Origin: Deltaproteobacteria bacterium
Lineage (GTDB): Bacteria; Desulfobacterota; Syntrophorhabdia; Syntrophorhabdales; Syntrophorhabdaceae
Assembly: GCA_029777945.1 (NCBI GenBank)
Contig: JAKORG010000038.1
Span: 1 to 45,997, forward strand
Direction of reading: 5' to 3'
DNA length: 45,997 bases
This document shows, piece by piece, positions 25,845 to 36,692 of this stretch; within the stretch, counting starts at the first letter, position 1; the number at the start of each line of letters is the position of its first letter. The position numbers and the translations under genes were made by a program. Below the pieces are notes generated by a model. It was not told where the DNA came from. It did not search any database and saw nothing but the letters and a program-made list of their open reading frames with translations.

Positions 25845-28800
25845 ATGGAATATGAATTCCATATTTCAAAAAAGATAAGGGATATTTTGAAATTTGATGA
25901 CAGAATTTTTGCAATTACAGGGAATGTCATAATCCCCAATATAAAGGCAGCCCGCATTCTTGCCCAGAAGATAAATCAATATCATGTGGAATCAGGTCAC
26001 CCTGAAAGAACTGTAAAGGCAGGGGATATTGCATCTATGGGTCTTATCGATGAGATATTACACTATGCTGTTATTACTTACAGGGAAGAAGTGGATGGCA
26101 GTATAATAAAGGATGTCCTCGCATATCTTGAAGATATCTTTAGAAAGGAAAAAGTAGATAAAACACTAACTCTATTTGTTGAGGATTTTCCTCCTGTAGA
26201 TGTTTATAGAAAAAGGATCGATGCAAAGACATATGTCTACGGTGAGACCCGTGGCATTAAAAACAGGGAGATTATCCTTGAAGAGATGCTCCTTTTGTGG
26301 TTAGCAAACATGAACCCGGCATTCTCACCGTTTTCTGAATTTTTTGATGATAAGAGATTGAAAAAGGAAACAGTATATCTCTATATGATTGCAGCAATGA
26401 GGGAGTTTTTTGAAAATAAGCCCCATTTCGGTCCTTTCAATCAGAATCTTATCGATATGCTTAGAAGCCCTGCAGTTCTAATGCCTTATTCACTAAAAGG
26501 TCAACTCGCTTATATTAAAGAACATTGGAGTTTTCTGCTAAAGAAATATAGAAGACGTATCCTCGGCACAATGGATATAATAAATGAAGAGTCAAAGATA
26601 CCCTTCGTGGGTCCTGGAGAGGCTAAGGTATACGATTTCAGAGATGCCCAGTTTGAGACAGAGAATTTTACTCCAGACAGAGAATGGATGCCGAGGCTTG
26701 TTTTAATTGCAAAGAATATATATGTATGGCTTGACCAGCTCTCAAAAAAATACGGCAAAAGGATTACCAAATTGAACGAGATACCCGATGAAGAGCTGGA
26801 TATAATGAGAAAGAGGGGTTTTACTGGTTTATGGCTTATTGGTATCTGGGAGAGAAGTCCTGCATCTAAGAGGATAAAACAATTATGTGGAAATCCCGAT
26901 GCCGTTGCATCTGCATATTCCCTCTACGATTATGAGATAGCCTATGATTTAGGGGGAGAGGCCGCCTATTTAGACTTAAAGGATAGGGCGTGGTCATACG
27001 GTATCAGGCTTGCCAGCGATATGGTGCCAAATCATGTGGGCATATATTCAAGGTGGGTTTTAGAACATCCCGATTGGTTTATATCCCTTAATTATAATCC
27101 CTATCCCTGGTATTCCTTCACAGGACCAAACCTGTCTTATGACGATAGCATATCAATTCAGATTGAAGACCATTACTATTCAAGGACAGATGCAGCGGTA
27201 GTATTTAAGCGTGTGGATAAAAGGACAGGGGAAGAAAGGTATATTTATCACGGAAACGATGGCACAAGCATGCCCTGGAACGATACAGCCCAGCTAAATT
27301 ATCTAAACCCTGAAGTAAGAAATGCCATGATAAATACCATACTTTATGTGGCAAAAAAATTTCCCATTATAAGATTCGATGCAGCCATGACACTTACAAA
27401 GAGGCACTATCAGAGGCTGTGGTTTCCAGAGCCAGGAAGTGGCGGTGCAATTCCTACAAGATCAGAATACGGTATGTCCAAACACGAATTCGACAAGTTG
27501 ATGCCAAATGAATTCTGGCGTGAGGTTGTAGACAGGGTTGCCCAAGATGCACCGGATACCCTTTTGCTTGCAGAGGCATTCTGGCTTCTCGAAGGCTACT
27601 TTGTAAGGACACTGGGTATGCACAGGGTTTATAACAGTGCCTTTATGAATATGTTAAGGGATGAAGAAAATGCCAAATACAGGACAGTTATAAAAAATAT
27701 CCTCGAATTTGATCCTGAGATATTAAAAAGACTTGTGAACTTTATGAATAATCCAGACGAGAGGACTGCAGTAGACCAATTCGGAAAGGGTGATAAATAT
27801 TTTGGTGTGTGCACCCTTATGGTTACCATGCCTGGGCTACCCATGTTCGGTCACGGTCAGATTGAGGGATATGCAGAGAAATACGGTATGGAATACAAAA
27901 GGGCATATATGGATGAAGACCCTGATGAATACCTGATAAAAAGGCATGAGAAGGAGATATTTCCTTTGATGCACAGGCGCTACATTTTTGCCGGGGTAGA
28001 AAATTTTCTTTTATACGATTTTTATATTGAAACAGGGCATGTTAATGAGGACATATTTGCCTATTCAAATAGGTTTGGTCAGGAAAAGACCCTTGTGTTG
28101 TATAACAATAAAAACTCTTCCACCTCGGGCTGGATAAAGACATCTGCCGCATTTTCTTTGAAAAAAAATTCCCCAGAAGATAAGATTCTCATCCAGAAGG
28201 AACTTGCAGAAGGCCTTAATATCTTAAGCCACGAAGGATACCTTGTCTTTGCCAATCATATTGACGGTTTGACATATATAAGAGAAATCAACGAAATAAG
28301 AGAAAAGGGTTTATATGTCGAATTGGGGCCTTATGAATACAAGGTTTTTATGAATTTTTACGAAGCACAAGACTGCGAAAATAAAAGCTATTCCACTGTA
28401 TATAAATATCTTAATGGAAAAGGCACTCCAGACATAGAACAAACCCTTGACGAAATAAGAAGACAAAAGATTAAAGAATTGTTAGGTTCAATCCTATATG
28501 AATACATTAAAAGGGATTTTTTGGATAGCCTTTTAGCAAAAAAACACGAAAAGGAGAAGATAGAACGGTTTTTGTGGGATATGGATAAAGAGATAAAGGT
28601 ATTTTTGGAACATGTAAATAACTATGCATTGATTAAAGGTTTTGAGGTTGTGCCTTACGATTATGCAAACCATATAATAAATGAACTAAAGGCATTTATC
28701 GAGGTGTTTCAAAAGGAGAATATAGAGATTGTTGAGCTAAAAAAACGGCTTTTTATTGCCTTTGATTGTATTTTATTCTGGAGATTAAAAAAATATAAAG

Positions 28801-29267
28801 TAATAGAGAATTTGGATTTAGAAAACATTGTCCTTGAACATCTAAGGGCAAATGTTCTGGACGAACAAAGGGTATTAGATTTTAACCTCCTTATGCGTAT
28901 AAACGATGAAATTAAAAAGGCCATGGAGAATATTAGAGATAGAATTGATGTTTTAGCCCTTTTTAATGGTTTATTAAAAGATGGTTTTGTGCAGAAGGTT
29001 ATATGTGTAAATGTTTACGAAGATGTTTTATGGTTCAATAAAGAAAGGTTCCAATTCTTTTTATGGTGGGTCTATGTCTTTATGTTATTGGAAATTAATG
29101 AAAAGTTATCTTCAACTCCAGAGGTTATGCAAAAGATTGTCAAAGAGCTTAAAAAAGTCATTGAAGATATAAATTTTCTTTCTCAAAGCTCAGGCTACAG
29201 ATTTGAAGAGTTCCTTTTGATGCTTAAAAATTCATTGATGAAACAAAATAATTTGATTATAATCTAA
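25845..29267 (+). CDS. Large GH13 alpha-amylase-family protein
   Basis: 1140 residues, about twice a normal alpha-amylase. The central part (about 315-800) is a GH13 barrel: region I D392-x3-N-H (D-M-V-P-N-H), region II R510-x-D512 (I-I-R-F-D-A, nucleophile), region III E577 (L-L-L-A-E-A-F-W, acid/base). Region IV reads N-N-P-D-E (635-639) instead of the usual N-H-D, so D638 would be the third carboxylate. The 300-residue N-terminal part and the 300-residue charged C-terminal part match no domain I know. There is no signal peptide, so it is cytosolic. A role on stored alpha-glucan or a special glucosyl substrate is inferred. Ribosome binding site CAGGAG. Confidence 0.8.
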   Translation: MEYEFHISKKIRDILKFDDRIFAITGNVIIPNIKAARILAQKINQYHVESGHPERTVKAGDIASMGLIDEILHYAVITYREEVDGSIIKDVLAYLEDIFRKEKVDKTLTLFVEDFPPVDVYRKRIDAKTYVYGETRGIKNREIILEEMLLLWLANMNPAFSPFSEFFDDKRLKKETVYLYMIAAMREFFENKPHFGPFNQNLIDMLRSPAVLMPYSLKGQLAYIKEHWSFLLKKYRRRILGTMDIINEESKIPFVGPGEAKVYDFRDAQFETENFTPDREWMPRLVLIAKNIYVWLDQLSKKYGKRITKLNEIPDEELDIMRKRGFTGLWLIGIWERSPASKRIKQLCGNPDAVASAYSLYDYEIAYDLGGEAAYLDLKDRAWSYGIRLASDMVPNHVGIYSRWVLEHPDWFISLNYNPYPWYSFTGPNLSYDDSISIQIEDHYYSRTDAAVVFKRVDKRTGEERYIYHGNDGTSMPWNDTAQLNYLNPEVRNAMINTILYVAKKFPIIRFDAAMTLTKRHYQRLWFPEPGSGGAIPTRSEYGMSKHEFDKLMPNEFWREVVDRVAQDAPDTLLLAEAFWLLEGYFVRTLGMHRVYNSAFMNMLRDEENAKYRTVIKNILEFDPEILKRLVNFMNNPDERTAVDQFGKGDKYFGVCTLMVTMPGLPMFGHGQIEGYAEKYGMEYKRAYMDEDPDEYLIKRHEKEIFPLMHRRYIFAGVENFLLYDFYIETGHVNEDIFAYSNRFGQEKTLVLYNNKNSSTSGWIKTSAAFSLKKNSPEDKILIQKELAEGLNILSHEGYLVFANHIDGLTYIREINEIREKGLYVELGPYEYKVFMNFYEAQDCENKSYSTVYKYLNGKGTPDIEQTLDEIRRQKIKELLGSILYEYIKRDFLDSLLAKKHEKEKIERFLWDMDKEIKVFLEHVNNYALIKGFEVVPYDYANHIINELKAFIEVFQKENIEIVELKKRLFIAFDCILFWRLKKYKVIENLDLENIVLEHLRANVLDEQRVLDFNLLMRINDEIKKAMENIRDRIDVLALFNGLLKDGFVQKVICVNVYEDVLWFNKERFQFFLWWVYVFMLLEINEKLSSTPEVMQKIVKELKKVIEDINFLSQSSGYRFEEFLLMLKNSLMKQNNLIII

Positions 29268-29427
29268 CTTTATCCATCAGGATTAGAATCGATTTTTAAA
29301 AGATTTTACAAAAAATAAAAAAAGGATACGATGGGCTTTTTATTTGTTGGTATATTTAAAAAGGGCTTTTTTAATCTATAATGAATTCAAGGCAATGTAA
29401 TCTAAAGAATTCTGGAGGTCACAGTAA

Positions 29428-30819
29428 ATGGTAAAGACAAGATTTGCCCCGAGCCCTACGGGGTATCTTCATATAGGAGGGGCAAGGACAGCATTATTTA
29501 ATTATCTTTTTTCAAAGCACCATAACGGTGTTTTTGTTTTAAGGATAGAAGATACTGACATGGAAAGATCAAAGGATGAGTATACCAGGGATATATTGGA
29601 AGGTCTTAAATGGTTAGGGATTATCTGGGATGAAGGACCTTTTTTTCAGAGAGAACGGATGGAGATATACAGGGAACATGCATATAGACTTATTGAAAAA
29701 GGTCTTGCCTATCGGTGCTACTGTACACCTGAAGAGCTTGAGGAAAAAAGAAATCAGGCAATAAAAGAAGGAAAAAAGGCAACCTACGATAGAACGTGCA
29801 GGGAACTGAAAGAACCTGTGGCAGAAAAACCCTATGCAATAAGATTTAAAACACCTATTACCGGTCAGATAACATTTAACGACCTCATAAGAGGCAAAAT
29901 CACATTTAACTGTGAAGAACTGGATGACCTTATTATATTAAGAAGTGACGGCACCCCTACATATAATTTTACAGTTGTGGTGGACGATGCCTTGATGGGT
30001 ATTACCCATATCATAAGGGGCGATGACCATATAAACAATACCCCCCGTCAGATATTGATCTATGAGGCTTTAGGCTACAAAGCACCAAATTTTGCCCATG
30101 TTCCATTAATCCACGGCAAAGACAGGACAAGATTAAGCAAAAGACACGGTGCTACATCATTACTGGAATACAAAAATGAAGGATTTCTGCCAGAGGCATT
30201 GATGAATTACCTTGCCCGTCTTGGCTGGGCATATGGGGACCAGGAAATATTTTCAAAGGAGGAGTTAATAGAAAAATTCGACCTTGACCATGTGGGTAAG
30301 TCCCCTGCCATATTCGATATGGATAAATTAAAATGGCTAAACAGTCATTATATAAAGACTTCAGATGATAATAGAATAGCGGTCATCCTCGAGGAATTCC
30401 TTACAAAGTTAAATATTAAGATAGATAAAAAAGAGAAGCTCATTCCCATTGTAAAAAGTCTTAAAGACAGGGCTAAGACAATAAAGGAAATGGCACAGAT
30501 GGCAGAATTTTTCTTCAATGACGAGATACATTATGAAGAAAAGGCAAAGGAAAAATTTCTAACGCCGGATACAAGAAAGATACTCGAAAGCTTTCTCGAG
30601 GGTTTTACTCATATAAAAGCAGATGACGAGCAAGCCCAGAAGGCACTTATTGAGGGTATTGTAAAAACTACGGGTAAAAAACCTGTAGATGTAATTCAGC
30701 CCATAAGGGTTTCCCTGTGCGGTAGAACTGCAAGCCCCGGTATCTTTGAAGTAATTAATATCCTTGGAAAGGAAAGTGTTGAAAATAGGTTAAAAAGGGC
30801 AATAGATTCAATAAAATAG
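29428..30819 (+). CDS. gltX: Glutamyl-tRNA synthetase
   Basis: Charges tRNA-Glu (and in many bacteria tRNA-Gln) with glutamate. Class I motifs are clear: P-S-P-T-G-Y-L-H-I-G-G-A-R-T-A (HIGH-type, 7-21) and R-L-S-K-R-H-G (KMSKS-type, about 236-242). 463 residues, standard length. The ATG at 29428 follows TGGAGG. A TATAAT-like box lies at 29377 but without a good -35. No gene fragment for a second GluRS is present, so discrimination against tRNA-Gln cannot be judged. Confidence 0.96.
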   Translation: MVKTRFAPSPTGYLHIGGARTALFNYLFSKHHNGVFVLRIEDTDMERSKDEYTRDILEGLKWLGIIWDEGPFFQRERMEIYREHAYRLIEKGLAYRCYCTPEELEEKRNQAIKEGKKATYDRTCRELKEPVAEKPYAIRFKTPITGQITFNDLIRGKITFNCEELDDLIILRSDGTPTYNFTVVVDDALMGITHIIRGDDHINNTPRQILIYEALGYKAPNFAHVPLIHGKDRTRLSKRHGATSLLEYKNEGFLPEALMNYLARLGWAYGDQEIFSKEELIEKFDLDHVGKSPAIFDMDKLKWLNSHYIKTSDDNRIAVILEEFLTKLNIKIDKKEKLIPIVKSLKDRAKTIKEMAQMAEFFFNDEIHYEEKAKEKFLTPDTRKILESFLEGFTHIKADDEQAQKALIEGIVKTTGKKPVDVIQPIRVSLCGRTASPGIFEVINILGKESVENRLKRAIDSIK

Positions 30820-30840
30820 AGAATCAGGGGCAAACAAATA

Positions 30841-33800
30841 TTGAGGCTTAAAAGATTAGAACTATTCGGCTTTAAATCCTTTTTAAACAGAACTGTTTTC
30901 CATTTTAACGAAGGCATTACATCCATTGTAGGACCAAACGGTTGCGGAAAAAGTAATATTGTAGATGCAATAGTTTGGGCATTGGGGGAGAGGGGCACAA
31001 AGTCTTTGAGAATAAAGGATATGGGCGATGTGATTTTTCACGGCAGTAATGGAAAAAGGCCTGTGAATATCGCAGAAGTATGTATTGATTTTACTGAACA
31101 CGATCAGGAAATATCTATAAAAAGGCGCATTTACAGGGATGGCACAAACGAATATTTTATAAACAATACCCAGGTAAGATTGAAAGATGTGCAGGACTTT
31201 TTTCTTGGCACAGGGATAGGTCCAAACTCATATGCAATTATAGAGCAGGGAAGGATAGAGTATTTTATACAGATGAAGCCCCAGGAAAGAAGGGTCATAA
31301 TAGAAGAAACAAGCGGTATAACGAGATTTGAAGAGAAGAAAAGGGATGCCATTATGAGGATGGAGGAGGTTAAATCCAACCTTGAAAGGATTGATGACAT
31401 CTACTGTGAGGTAAAACAGTCCTTCGAAAAGGCAACCCAGGAATATGAGAGATGGAAAATTTATAAGGTCCTTTCGGAAAAACAAAAAGACATTGAAAAA
31501 CAGATACTAATGGATGGTTATATCAAGATTGATAAGAGGTTGAATAAGGTCAAAGAAAAAATAGAGTCCACAGAACAAGAATTAAAAGAAAAGGAAGAAA
31601 TTAAGGTAGAATATAAAAAAAGTTTAGATTTAAAAGAACAGGAATTTACGTTCACAGACAACATATTAAGGGAGCTTGAGCTGGATATAAAGGGTAAAGA
31701 AAAGGACATGGAAAAAAGGCTTTTGGAGCTCGAATATTTAGAAGGAGAAAAGAGGCGACTTGAGAATATCCTCTTTGAACTCAAGGAAAAGAAAAAGTCC
31801 CTTGATAGAAAATCAATGGATTTAAATGCTGAAATTGAAGCACTTAAGAAAAAAATAGAAGATAATACAAACCTTATTTTAAAAGACGAGGAAGAGGAGA
31901 AAAAAATAAAAGATACCATAGACACATTAAAGTTACAGATAGATAACACAGAAAAACAGATGGAAGAAGAGAGGACAGAGCTTTTTGTTATAATGGGCAG
32001 GATTACGGAGATTAACAATCAGTTACTGGAGATAGAGAGAAAGAGACTGGAAAAGGTTAAAAGAGAAGAAAAGAGGGCACAGGAAAAAGAAAGGATATTA
32101 AACAGACTAAACGAGCTTGAAAATGAACTTTCAAAGACTAAGGCAAGACAGGAAAATGAAATTGCAGAAAAAGATAGGTTATCCATAAAAGAAAAATCTA
32201 TTTTTGCAGACCTGAAAGATATGAAAAGAACAATGGATGCATTAAGACAGAAGATAGATGCCTTAAACATTGAAAAAAGAGGAAAAGAGGCATTTTTAAA
32301 ACAGATGAGCACTTTAAATGCCGCAAAAGATAGGATGTCAAAACTAAAAAAGTTAATAGACCTAATCAATATAGATGAGTGGACAGAAAAGGCAGTGGAG
32401 AGATTTTTCTATAAGGAGATGGAGTACTCTGTTTTACATAGTAACAACATAGAGGAGATGGCAGATATAATAAGTAAATACAATGAAAATTTTATTTTCT
32501 TTCATGATAAAAGCCTTTTTAATTTTTCAGGAGATGAAAACGAGGGAAGGGTGGGCATAAATATAAGATGGATTGATAGTGTAGAAGAAACACTAAAGAA
32601 AATCAAAGCAGGTGAGGAAGGGATATTTTTAAACAATGAGATTTATATAGATTCAAGGGGCATAATCTTAAAGGAAAAAGATGCAAGTAAAATAGACCTT
32701 CAACAGTACAGGGAAAGAAAAAAGGCAGAAAAGGAGATAAAGGAGCTACAGATTGTTTTAGAGAAACATACAGGCAGTCTAAATCAATTAAGAAAAGAAC
32801 TCGAGGCAAAGGAAAAAGAACATAAGGAGGTCATAACGAGCCTGAGAAATAAGGAAGACGCATTAAAAAGGTATGAATTGGCTATTGCTAAATTTCAGAC
32901 TGAGATAAAAACAGTAAAAGAAAGGTTGAACGAATTAGAATCGTATATAGATATATTTGATGAAGATTTATCTGAATCTAAAGTCCAGGGCTTAAAAGAT
33001 GAAAAAGAATCTCATATGGAAAATAAAAAGGTCTTTGAAGAAAAACTGGATAATCTGAAAAGGGAGCTGGATACATTAAAAAATGCATATGAGACCGTTA
33101 TGTCAGGCTGGAGAAGTGTATCTATTGAACTTGAAAGAAAGAAAAATACGGTTAAGGCTGCAAAGGAGGATATAGAAAGAAAGGGTTCACAGATTTTGCA
33201 TATCAAGGCTGAGATGGAAGAAATAGAAAGTCGCCTTACAGATACAGAAAAAAAGATAGTAGAGTGCATTGCAAACATAGAAAAATTGGAAAAAGATTAT
33301 GAAGAGATAAAATTCAATACAAAGAAGCACATAGAACGATACGAAGATTTAAAAAATAGAGCCGCTACCCTTCATATGGAAAGAAAGGCCATTTCAGAGA
33401 AGATTGACACAATTTCAAAGGAGATAGAAAAAATAAGGGACAGAAAGGAATCTGCCGAAAAAGATATAGCGGTTCTGACAGAGAAAAAAAATGTAATAGA
33501 AGAGAGGCTTTCTGCTTTTTTAAATATGGAAGACATCTACAGAATCCCCCTTGCCCCTATCTCTGAACTTGAAGCTGAAAGGGAACGTATCGAGGAGCAG
33601 ATAAAAGAACTGGGGGAGGTGAACTTCAGGGCAGAAAAAGAATATTTAGAAACAAAAGAGAGGCTTGAGTTTCTTGAAACGCAGAAAAAAGACCTAAAAG
33701 ATGCTATGGATTCACTGAAAAAGACGATTTCAAAAATAGAGGGTATTACAAAAGAAATGTTTTTTGAAACATTCGAAACAGTTAACAATGCATTCAAAAG

Positions 33801-34188
33801 ATTTACGGACATGTTATTTAAGGGTGGTAATGGCCAACTTGTCTACAACCATGATTCCCTGGGCGTTGATATGTTTGTCCAGCTACCAGGGAAAAGGATT
33901 GCAAGGATGGAGCAGTTATCTGGTGGAGAAAAGGCACTTATTTCTATAGCCTTTTTACTATCTCTCATGGATACAAACCCTTCGCCCTTTTCAATACTCG
34001 ATGAGATTGATGCACCTCTGGATGATAGCAATATTATATCTTTACTTGAGATAATAAAAACCATTGTGCACAAAACTCAAATTATTTTTATCACCCACAA
34101 CAGGCTTACCATGGAGGCATCAAATACGATTTACGGGGTAACTATGGAAGAGCCTGGCATATCTAAGATTGTTTCTGTTAGACTCTAA
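30841..34188 (+). CDS. smc: Chromosome segregation protein SMC
   Basis: ATPase of the bacterial condensin complex. Head domain pieces are at both ends: Walker A G-P-N-G-C-G-K-S (31-38), signature L-S-G-G-E-K-A (1026-1032) and Walker B ending in L-D-E (1053-1055). Two long coiled coils flank a hinge at about 500-630. 1115 residues is slightly short of the usual 1150-1200, and the hinge is poorly conserved. The TTG start at 30841 gives [14 protein letters not shown], the expected N-terminus. It follows gltX by 21 nt, and its stop overlaps the convergent pcm stop by 4 nt. Confidence 0.95.
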   Translation: MRLKRLELFGFKSFLNRTVFHFNEGITSIVGPNGCGKSNIVDAIVWALGERGTKSLRIKDMGDVIFHGSNGKRPVNIAEVCIDFTEHDQEISIKRRIYRDGTNEYFINNTQVRLKDVQDFFLGTGIGPNSYAIIEQGRIEYFIQMKPQERRVIIEETSGITRFEEKKRDAIMRMEEVKSNLERIDDIYCEVKQSFEKATQEYERWKIYKVLSEKQKDIEKQILMDGYIKIDKRLNKVKEKIESTEQELKEKEEIKVEYKKSLDLKEQEFTFTDNILRELELDIKGKEKDMEKRLLELEYLEGEKRRLENILFELKEKKKSLDRKSMDLNAEIEALKKKIEDNTNLILKDEEEEKKIKDTIDTLKLQIDNTEKQMEEERTELFVIMGRITEINNQLLEIERKRLEKVKREEKRAQEKERILNRLNELENELSKTKARQENEIAEKDRLSIKEKSIFADLKDMKRTMDALRQKIDALNIEKRGKEAFLKQMSTLNAAKDRMSKLKKLIDLINIDEWTEKAVERFFYKEMEYSVLHSNNIEEMADIISKYNENFIFFHDKSLFNFSGDENEGRVGINIRWIDSVEETLKKIKAGEEGIFLNNEIYIDSRGIILKEKDASKIDLQQYRERKKAEKEIKELQIVLEKHTGSLNQLRKELEAKEKEHKEVITSLRNKEDALKRYELAIAKFQTEIKTVKERLNELESYIDIFDEDLSESKVQGLKDEKESHMENKKVFEEKLDNLKRELDTLKNAYETVMSGWRSVSIELERKKNTVKAAKEDIERKGSQILHIKAEMEEIESRLTDTEKKIVECIANIEKLEKDYEEIKFNTKKHIERYEDLKNRAATLHMERKAISEKIDTISKEIEKIRDRKESAEKDIAVLTEKKNVIEERLSAFLNMEDIYRIPLAPISELEAERERIEEQIKELGEVNFRAEKEYLETKERLEFLETQKKDLKDAMDSLKKTISKIEGITKEMFFETFETVNNAFKRFTDMLFKGGNGQLVYNHDSLGVDMFVQLPGKRIARMEQLSGGEKALISIAFLLSLMDTNPSPFSILDEIDAPLDDSNIISLLEIIKTIVHKTQIIFITHNRLTMEASNTIYGVTMEEPGISKIVSVRL

Positions 34189-34898
34189 AACTTCTGAACC
34201 TCCCCTGTCATGGGAACAAATCTAACAGGGCAGATTTTTTTTGTGATAAGTTTGCCTTTTTCTTTACGTATAAGGGTCAGGTTTTGATAAAATAGAGTGT
34301 CTCCAAGGGGAATAATAAGTCTTCCCCCATCTTTTAATTGTTCAAGAAGCGGAGAAGGTATCTTCTTTGCCGCTGCCGTAACCATTATGGCATCAAAGGG
34401 TGCATATTCTTTCCATCCTTGATAACCATTACCATATTTTACCTTGATATTTTTATATCCCATTTCTCTTAGCCTGTTTGAGGCCATTTCATAGATTTTT
34501 TTGTTTATTTCAATGGTATACACCTCTTTTACAATTTCGGCAAGGATTGCGGCCTGATAACCTGAGCCTGTGCCTATTTCTAATACCCTTTCATCATCCT
34601 GTAATGCCAGTGCCTCAGTCATAAGCGCTACTATATACGGTTGCGATATGGTTTGACCTTCACCTATAGGAAGGGGATGGTCATTATAGGCCTTATCCAT
34701 AAGGGATGAATCGACAAATAAGTGTCTTTTAACCTTTAGCATGGCTGATAAGACCTTTTTGTCCCTGATGCCCCTTGCCTCGATGTCATATCTAACCATC
34801 TCTTCTCTTTTTTTATCGTAAACATCGCCTGAGATGGCCTGTGAACATATAAGTGCGATTAAAGGAAAAAAAATAACCATTAAAGTCTTTTTATTCAT
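34185..34898 (-). CDS. pcm: Protein-L-isoaspartate O-methyltransferase, probably exported
   Basis: Methylates isoaspartyl residues to start repair of aged proteins. It contains [11 protein letters not shown]-x-D, A-Y[16 protein letters not shown], the SAM motif [13 protein letters not shown] and [10 protein letters not shown]. Before this lies an M-N-K-K-T start, a hydrophobic stretch ([11 protein letters not shown]) and an A-I-S-G cleavage-like site: a signal peptide, implying a periplasmic enzyme. The chosen ATG (34898) fits the signal peptide; an in-frame ATG 6 codons upstream exists. Convergent with smc. Confidence 0.9.
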   Translation of the reverse strand: MNKKTLMVIFFPLIALICSQAISGDVYDKKREEMVRYDIEARGIRDKKVLSAMLKVKRHLFVDSSLMDKAYNDHPLPIGEGQTISQPYIVALMTEALALQDDERVLEIGTGSGYQAAILAEIVKEVYTIEINKKIYEMASNRLREMGYKNIKVKYGNGYQGWKEYAPFDAIMVTAAAKKIPSPLLEQLKDGGRLIIPLGDTLFYQNLTLIRKEKGKLITKKICPVRFVPMTGEVQKF

Positions 34899-34976
34899 AC
34901 TATAAGGATAGCACATTTATTAAAATGACAAAAGCCTTTTGAATTAAATGTTTTTACGTGATAAAATGCAAAACAA

Positions 34977-35327
34977 ATGACTATTGAGGAACTAAACAAT
35001 CTGCCGTTAAACATGAGATCCCGGGAGATGCTTATCATTTTAGGGCAAAAACCAGATCCTACCATTTTATATTGTATTCAACTTGCCATTTGGGGTTTGG
35101 AAAAATTGAATTTAGAAATAGAAGAAGGAATAAAAGAGTTTATTATGGCTATGCCCTCATGGCGGCCATCAAGACTTATGAATTTTTTTATGCTACCCCT
35201 TGAGGATGAAAAAAGGTATGTTCTTTGGGAAGATTTCACATCACCTGAAGAACTTGCATTAGCCATTATAAACTATATGGAAGACAAAATAGCCTTCCAT
35301 TTTCCTTTTTGTTTTAGCGTTGAATAA
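34977..35327 (+). CDS. Hypothetical protein
   Basis: 116 residues not recognised. It is predicted helical and acidic, with no membrane segment, signal peptide or cysteine cluster; a single F-F-M-L-P-L-E-D-E-K-R-Y-V-L-W-E-D-F block in the middle looks structured. It stands alone between pcm and the convergent amidohydrolase, with a weak ribosome binding site. Codon use is like its neighbours and it has few alternatives, so it is probably a real gene. Confidence 0.55.
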   Translation: MTIEELNNLPLNMRSREMLIILGQKPDPTILYCIQLAIWGLEKLNLEIEEGIKEFIMAMPSWRPSRLMNFFMLPLEDEKRYVLWEDFTSPEELALAIINYMEDKIAFHFPFCFSVE

Positions 35328-35416
35328 TTTTTAAATACCCGTCGCAGCTTTTATTCCCGATAAAATTACGTGTTATGTGTTTGATATTTGCAAAAGATGT
35401 ATAAAATATGGGTCTT

Positions 35417-36154
35417 TTAGGGATTAAAACCTGTAAGGTTCATAATATTTTTGAACAGTAAAAATTCCTTTTCTTCATAAGAAACAGGGAGGGTAAGGAC
35501 TTTTGAAAGCTCGTTTTTCATATAACCGAATGGAACATCAGAGCCGAAAATAACCCTGTAAGGACCAATAGTTTCTATAAATTTAAGTATATCATTTTGA
35601 GATGCAAGGGCAGTATCAAAATAGATGTTTTCTTTTTCTTTAAAAGCCCTTAAAAACGACATGGGATTACCGCCTAAAAGACCGAGATGGGGGATTATAA
35701 TTTTCATGCCCTCTGCCATTTCCACAAATATTTCTGTAAAACGGAGTTCTTCCTCAAAGATTACAGGTTTATTTGTCTTTTTAATCTTTTCTATAAGCCC
35801 TGGCAATGCCTTATCTTTAAGGACTTTATAATTTGATGCAGAGTCCTGCCAACCCCTCATCCAGTGCCATTTTCCACCATAATATCCTTTAGGTATAGGG
35901 TCAAAACCTTCTTTGTCATAATCTTCCCTGATGTAATGATAGGGTATGAAGCTTTTTACCCTTTTTGTTTCCTCGAGTATTCTGATATTTATTTCATTGC
36001 TGTCAATGGCAGTAGAAGGGAAAGGTATTATAAAAACATGGGTAACCCCTGATTCCCTCTGCTGATTCTGCAGCTCTTTTGTGGTAATATCTATACCAAG
36101 GGTGATAGAAGGCCCCCAATGAGAATGGCTGTCAATGATATATTGAAATTCCAT
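35417..36154 (-). CDS. Amidohydrolase-family protein (amidohydrolase_2 / ACMSD-like)
   Basis: 245 residues with the metal-dependent hydrolase pattern: H-x-H in D-S-H-S-H-W-G (about residues 9-13), a His in I-I-P-H-L-G (about 155), and the terminal Asp in I-F-G-S-D-V-P-F-G (about 204). The group includes decarboxylases and lactone or amide hydrolases acting on metal-bound carboxylates. The true substrate cannot be told. Single gene, divergent from the small duplicated protein at 36226. Confidence 0.75.
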   Translation of the reverse strand: MEFQYIIDSHSHWGPSITLGIDITTKELQNQQRESGVTHVFIIPFPSTAIDSNEINIRILEETKRVKSFIPYHYIREDYDKEGFDPIPKGYYGGKWHWMRGWQDSASNYKVLKDKALPGLIEKIKKTNKPVIFEEELRFTEIFVEMAEGMKIIIPHLGLLGGNPMSFLRAFKEKENIYFDTALASQNDILKFIETIGPYRVIFGSDVPFGYMKNELSKVLTLPVSYEEKEFLLFKNIMNLTGFNP

Positions 36155-36225
36155 GATTGAAAATTCATTATCATAGATGGTATATGTTTGTAAATGAACT
36201 TTTGTAGAAAAAGCAGGAGGAGGAA

Positions 36226-36660
36226 ATGGCTAAAAGGGATGAGGGTAACTATAAAGGAAAAAGAAAAGATATGCCATTAAATGAAACTATCGCCTCTTTA
36301 GTAAAAGAAAGGGCACAGAACAAGAGGATAACCTGTTTTGAGGCACACAAAATATCAAAAGAGCTTAATGTCAGCCCTGAAGAAGTCGGTGTTACTATAG
36401 ACCTTCTTGAAATTCGTATAATTGAATGTCAGCTTGGTCTCTTTGGTTATGAGGGCAAAAAGAATATACCCCTTTTACAGGAGCAAATAGGGCAAGAGAT
36501 TGAAGATTCTATAAGGTCATCCCTTGTAGAAGGAAGACTTCCGTGTATAAATGCATGGAATATAGCTGATAAATTCAATATTTCAAGGTTAAAATTGGCG
36601 GCAATATGTGAATCTGCAAAGATTAAAATCAGTGCCTGTCAATTAGGGGCTTTTAAATAA
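36226..36660 (+). CDS. Small protein with two copies of a Cys-x30-Cys module
   Basis: 144 residues, unrecognised family. Two similar modules lie 70 residues apart: 34-74 (R-I-T-C ... I-I-E-C-Q-L-G-L-F-G) and 104-143 (R-L-P-C ... K-I-S-A-C-Q-L-G-A-F). In both, the first Cys is 31 residues before the C-Q-L-G Cys (C37/C68 and C107/C138), with a helical, HTH-like stretch between them (A-x-x-I-x-x-x-x-N-x-S). This suggests a duplicated DNA- or metal-binding domain. Very strong ribosome binding site (AGGAGGAGG). Function unknown. Confidence 0.8.
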   Translation: MAKRDEGNYKGKRKDMPLNETIASLVKERAQNKRITCFEAHKISKELNVSPEEVGVTIDLLEIRIIECQLGLFGYEGKKNIPLLQEQIGQEIEDSIRSSLVEGRLPCINAWNIADKFNISRLKLAAICESAKIKISACQLGAFK

Positions 36661-36692
36661 AAAAGGACTTTGAACAGGTGTAACAGGGAATT

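Noticed and set aside
29354-29382. Promoter before gltX
   Set aside because: A TATAAT-like box is present at 29377 but no reasonable -35 at 16-18 nt; left out as a feature.
34185-34188. Overlapping smc and pcm stop codons as a frameshift or error
   Set aside because: The genes are convergent and each ends on its own stop codon with full-length products; a 4-nt overlap is ordinary.
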